28,960 nucleotides of DNA from Gammaproteobacteria bacterium. Lineage in GTDB: Bacteria; Pseudomonadota; Gammaproteobacteria; Woeseiales; Woeseiaceae. Where the stretch lies: positions 1 through 28,960 of the forward strand of contig NYWX01000055.1 of the NCBI GenBank assembly GCA_002685275.1, in the 5' to 3' direction. Shown here in pieces: positions 24,211 through 28,960 of this stretch. Position 1 is the stretch's first letter. Each line of letters begins with the position of its first letter. Under the pieces are notes generated by a model, which saw only the letters and a list, made by a program, of their open reading frames with translations, did no database searches and was not told the DNA's origin. A program made the translations under genes and the position numbers.

Positions 24211-25506
24211 TTGTTTGAGCGCCCAACAAGTGGTGAGAGAGTAATTCTAATTCATTCTGGCCAAAATAGTTTCACTGAAGAATCTGATCAAAAAGAATTT
24301 CTTGAACTTGCTAATTCGGCTGGTGCTACCGTGGTTGCAGAAATCTATGCATCTAGTAAACGCCCAAATTCAAAATATTTTATTGGAAAGGGTAAACTTT
24401 ATGAGCTTAAAAAACTTATTCAACAAAACAATGCAGATTTAGTTATTTCATGCCCTTTATTGAAGCCCAGTCAGGAAAGAAACCTAGAAGCAGATTTAAA
24501 ATGTCGGGTTCTTGATCGAGCTGGATTGATTCTTGATATTTTTGCTCAAAGAGCACGAAGTTTTGAGGGAAAACTACAAGTTGAATTAGCGCAACTTAAG
24601 CATTTATCGACGCGTTTAGTCAGAGGATGGACCCATTTAGAACGCCAAAAAGGTGGTATTGGTTTACGAGGTCCAGGGGAAACGCAATTAGAAACTGATA
24701 GAAGACTCATAGGAGCACGCATACGACAATTAAATGATCGACTTGAGACAGTAGACGTACGTCGTTCAATGAATAGACGGAATCGCTTAAAAGCTGATAT
24801 CCCAACTGTTGCACTAGTTGGTTATACCAATGCGGGTAAATCAACACTTTTTAATGCACTAACAAGCGCTAATGCCTATGTGCAGGATCAGTTGTTTGCA
24901 ACTTTAGATCCCACGGTTCGACATTTAGATCTTTTTAATGAAAAGCGCATAGTTTTAGCTGATACTGTTGGTTTTGTGAGAGACTTACCGCTTGAGCTTA
25001 TTGCGGCTTTTAAATCTACTTTGCAAGAAGCGAGAGAAGCAGATTTAATTCTCCATCTCATTGATATTAGCGATCCAAACAGATGGCAGCGTATTTCTCA
25101 GGTAAATGCAATTTTGCATCAATTAAAAGCAGACAAAATTCCTCAAATACGTGTGTACAATAAGATTGATAAATTAAATCGGGAAGCTTGGGTAACTAAT
25201 GATAGCAATGATGAAAGTTATGCGGTCTGGTTGTCAGCAGAAAGTGGTGAGGGTTTATCTTTATTGAAAGATGCAATTTCAAATCGCTTAAAAAAAGAAA
25301 AAATGGAGCAAACTATTTGCTTGAAGCCAACCGAAGCTCGTCAACGGGCTAGACTGTTTGAGCTTGGCGCTGTTGTAAAAGAGGAAATTCAAAATGATGG
25401 AAGCTCTAGATTAATGTTGCGAATAGCAGAAAAAGACTTGCAGAGATTTATGAAGCATGAAAATCTTAAAATGGAAATTAATAACGGAATAATAGGAAAA
25501 ATATAA
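24211..25506 (+). CDS. hflX: Ribosome-associated GTPase HflX
   Basis: HflX binds 50S subunits and splits stalled ribosomes, for example after heat stress. The 431-residue protein (E. coli 426) has the N-terminal HflX domain with the glycine-rich loop GIGLRGPGETQLETDRR and a coiled helical pair. The GTPase domain follows: P-loop GYTNAGKS at residues 204-211, DTVGFV for switch II, and NKID. A small C-terminal domain ends the protein. It starts with TTG, and GAGGGG seven bases upstream makes that choice convincing; the resulting MFERPTSGE matches the family N-terminus. It sits between hfq and hflK as in E. coli, with five bases before hflK. Confidence 0.97.
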   Translation: MFERPTSGERVILIHSGQNSFTEESDQKEFLELANSAGATVVAEIYASSKRPNSKYFIGKGKLYELKKLIQQNNADLVISCPLLKPSQERNLEADLKCRVLDRAGLILDIFAQRARSFEGKLQVELAQLKHLSTRLVRGWTHLERQKGGIGLRGPGETQLETDRRLIGARIRQLNDRLETVDVRRSMNRRNRLKADIPTVALVGYTNAGKSTLFNALTSANAYVQDQLFATLDPTVRHLDLFNEKRIVLADTVGFVRDLPLELIAAFKSTLQEAREADLILHLIDISDPNRWQRISQVNAILHQLKADKIPQIRVYNKIDKLNREAWVTNDSNDESYAVWLSAESGEGLSLLKDAISNRLKKEKMEQTICLKPTEARQRARLFELGAVVKEEIQNDGSSRLMLRIAEKDLQRFMKHENLKMEINNGIIGKI

Positions 25507-25511
25507 ATATC

Positions 25512-26630
25512 ATGAGTAACAAAGATTCAGGTAATGGCCATGATCCTTGGAAAAGGGATCCATGGAAAAAGGGAGGCAATCAGCCCAACGATCTTGATCA
25601 GATAGCGCGTAAGTGGCAAAAGCGTTTTGATAGCATAATTGGTGGCGGTCCATTAGGAGGATTTGCATTAATTATAGTGTTGGTAATTGCATGGTCGCTG
25701 ACAGGGTTTTATAGAGTGGATGAAGCTGAGCGTGGTGTTGTACAAAGATTCGGCGCATATTCCGAGACTTCGTTGCCCGGTTTACGCTGGCATTATCCTT
25801 ATCCAGTTGAGACTGTGAGTATTATAAATATTCAGGAAGTAAATGATTATAACTTCAGTACTGAGATGCTCACTGCTGATGAACAGTACGTTTTTATTGA
25901 TATTGTTGTGCAGTATCGTCGTACTGACCCAGTTTTATATAGTTTTGAAGTTGCCAATCCTGAGGTTACTTTACAGGATGTGACGGAAAGTGCACTTCGT
26001 GGCGTAGTTGGAACTAGTTCTCTTGATTTATTGATTGGAAATCAGCGAGAAGAAATTCCAGAAAGAACAATCGAAGAGCTTCAAGAAACCCTATCAAATT
26101 ATGGTGCAGGAACTGGTCTAACAGTTACTTCGATCAACTTGAATGTTGTTGATTATCCAAAGTCTGTTCAAGAAGCAGTTGATGATACTCAAAAAGCAAG
26201 AAATGATCGTGACCGATATGTGCTCGAAGCAACAACATACGCTAATGATCTTATACCTCGAGCACGGGGTGCTGCACAGCGTGTTCTTCAAGATGCTGAA
26301 GCTTATAAAGATCGTGTTATTGCAGATTCTGAAGGTGAGTCATCACGTTTTGAAGCGTTGCTTATAGAATATCAAAAGGCCCCAAGAGTTACCCGCGATA
26401 GACTATATATTGATGCAGTATCAGATGTTTACAGTCGAACTAATAAAGTTATCATTGATTCTGAGGGTAGTGGAAATTTAATGTATCTTCCGCTTGATCA
26501 ACTTATGCGTCAGTCGAATAATAATTCTAAAGATTCCGATTTTTCTCTTGAAGAGAGTAATAAATTGAATTCAACTGACCGAGAGTCCAATGATTCAATG
26601 GGTAGCAGTCGTGAAAGGAGGATCCGCTGA
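25512..26630 (+). CDS. hflK: FtsH protease regulator HflK
   Basis: HflK and HflC form a large inner-membrane complex that encloses FtsH and controls its access to membrane substrates. The 372-residue protein has a polar N-terminus with the repeated HDPWKR/RDPWKK element and a single hydrophobic segment at about residues 48-66. The SPFH/Band-7 domain begins at VDEAERGVVQRFGAY. A long helical region with RARGAAQRVLQDAEAYKDRV follows. The C-terminal tail is charged and serine-rich. It starts five bases after hflX and overlaps hflC by one base (TGATG), so hflX-hflK-hflC is a compact operon. GGAGG shortly before its end probably serves as the hflC ribosome-binding site. Confidence 0.96.
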   Translation: MSNKDSGNGHDPWKRDPWKKGGNQPNDLDQIARKWQKRFDSIIGGGPLGGFALIIVLVIAWSLTGFYRVDEAERGVVQRFGAYSETSLPGLRWHYPYPVETVSIINIQEVNDYNFSTEMLTADEQYVFIDIVVQYRRTDPVLYSFEVANPEVTLQDVTESALRGVVGTSSLDLLIGNQREEIPERTIEELQETLSNYGAGTGLTVTSINLNVVDYPKSVQEAVDDTQKARNDRDRYVLEATTYANDLIPRARGAAQRVLQDAEAYKDRVIADSEGESSRFEALLIEYQKAPRVTRDRLYIDAVSDVYSRTNKVIIDSEGSGNLMYLPLDQLMRQSNNNSKDSDFSLEESNKLNSTDRESNDSMGSSRERRIR

Positions 26631-27502
26631 TGAATAGTATTAAATATCCATTTGTTATTCTTTTTGGTTTTGGAGTAATTGCAATTACTCTCTCTGCGTA
26701 TACGGTTGATGAGCGTGAGCTTGCAATAAAATTACAAGTGGGTGAAGTTGTTGAATCCAACATCCAGCCAGGCTTACATTTCAAGCTACCTATTCTGCAA
26801 ACAGTTCGTAAATTCCCAAGTAGAATTTTGAAAATTGATGATGCTCCTCAGCGAGTCTTTACTCTTGAGCGTACCGCAATGACAGTAGATTATTTTGTTA
26901 AGTGGAGAATTGTTGATGAAGTCCCTTTTTACACTTCCACTGGGGGTTCGCAAAATGTAGCAATGGATCGATTGCGTGAAATAATCAAAAACTCAATTGT
27001 TACTGAATTTGGTAAGCGAACTATTGTTGAAGCTATTTCAGTTGAACGAGTTGAGTTAATGAGAGATATGTTGGCAAATGCTGCAGAAACTGCACAAGGA
27101 ATTGGTGTTGAGCTTGTAGATTTTCGAGTGAAGCAGGTTGAGTTTGTTTCGGAAGTTCGAAATTCTGTTTACAACCAGATGCGCGAAGAACGTGCAAGAG
27201 TTGCTGCTGAAACAAGGGCGGAAGGTCGAGAAGACGCTGAACTTATTCGATCAACTGCTGATAAAGATCGTACTATTATACTTGCTGACGCATATCGAGA
27301 TAGTCAAATTATTCGAGGAACCGGCGATGCTAAAGCTGCAGAAATTTATGCTAATGCATATACAAAGGATGCCGAATTTTACTCATTTTATCGCAGCATC
27401 GATGCATACAAAAAATCTATGGGTAAGGCAGGTGATTTATTGGTTTTAGATCCTAATACTGAGTTTTTTCAATACTTAAACCAATCTAGGGGAAAACAAT
27501 AA
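26630..27502 (+). CDS. hflC: FtsH protease regulator HflC
   Basis: HflC is the partner of HflK around FtsH in the inner membrane. The 290-residue protein has one N-terminal hydrophobic segment (about residues 6-25) and then a Band-7 domain starting VDERELAIKLQVGEVV. The typical segments GLHFKLPILQTVRKFPSRIL and VEFVSEVRNSVYNQMREER come next, and the helical region RAEGREDAELIRSTADKDR follows. The end holds the conserved SYRNSL-like stretch in altered form (YRSIDAYKKSM). The ATG overlaps the hflK stop by one base and GGAGG lies just upstream, indicating strong coupled translation. The small DUF2065 gene follows after 14 bases. Confidence 0.97.
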   Translation: MNSIKYPFVILFGFGVIAITLSAYTVDERELAIKLQVGEVVESNIQPGLHFKLPILQTVRKFPSRILKIDDAPQRVFTLERTAMTVDYFVKWRIVDEVPFYTSTGGSQNVAMDRLREIIKNSIVTEFGKRTIVEAISVERVELMRDMLANAAETAQGIGVELVDFRVKQVEFVSEVRNSVYNQMREERARVAAETRAEGREDAELIRSTADKDRTIILADAYRDSQIIRGTGDAKAAEIYANAYTKDAEFYSFYRSIDAYKKSMGKAGDLLVLDPNTEFFQYLNQSRGKQ

Positions 27503-27516
27503 CTACTCAGATTTTT

Positions 27517-28960
<1,444 letters not shown>

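Overview
The window looks like a chromosomal core segment of a free-living, AT-rich gammaproteobacterium, perhaps a streamlined marine lineage. The lineage is inferred from gene content and order, not from a database match. Support comes from two gammaproteobacterial blocks: holD-rimI-prfC, and queG-tsaE-amiB-miaA-hfq-hflX-hflK-hflC-yjeT-purA. LptF/LptG show that the cell has an LPS outer membrane. Genes are tightly packed: the longest gene-free stretch is about 230 bases, several neighbours overlap by 1 to 8 bases, and two convergent pairs share stop-codon bases. I see no rRNA, tRNA, CRISPR array, insertion sequence, phage gene or convincing intrinsic terminator.

Layout. Positions 1-452 hold a small DUF4398-type lipoprotein. 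Prolyl-tRNA synthetase (minus strand) follows, then a plus-strand run: a HolD-like clamp-loader psi subunit, RimI, RF3 (PrfC) and an UMF1-family transporter. A minus-strand operon, pepA-holC-valS, meets that run tail to tail. From the pepA start, lptF-lptG diverge on the plus strand and end against two small minus-strand genes (an RDD membrane protein and a DUF2007 protein) and a CotH-kinase-like lipoprotein. Positions 15435-19612 carry pcnB, folK, a deoxynucleoside kinase, panB and panC, covering RNA polyadenylation, folate, nucleotide salvage and pantothenate. queG lies opposite panC. The block from 20944 to the window edge runs tsaE, amiB, miaA, hfq, hflX, hflK, hflC, yjeT and purA, with purA cut by the edge.

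Common themes are translation (ProS, ValS, RF3, RimI, TsaE, MiaA, QueG, HflX), the replisome accessory pair psi and chi, and envelope assembly (LptFG, AmiB, CotH lipoprotein, HflKC).

I did not find a convincing new multi-gene system. The points most worth checking are: a pcnB gene with no ATG, GTG or TTG start but a well-placed ribosome-binding site before CTG; a psi subunit whose C-terminal half still resembles family-4 uracil-DNA glycosylases; the absence of mutL and nnr from their usual places in the amiB-hfq block; and a stand-alone CotH-like lipoprotein inserted among housekeeping genes.
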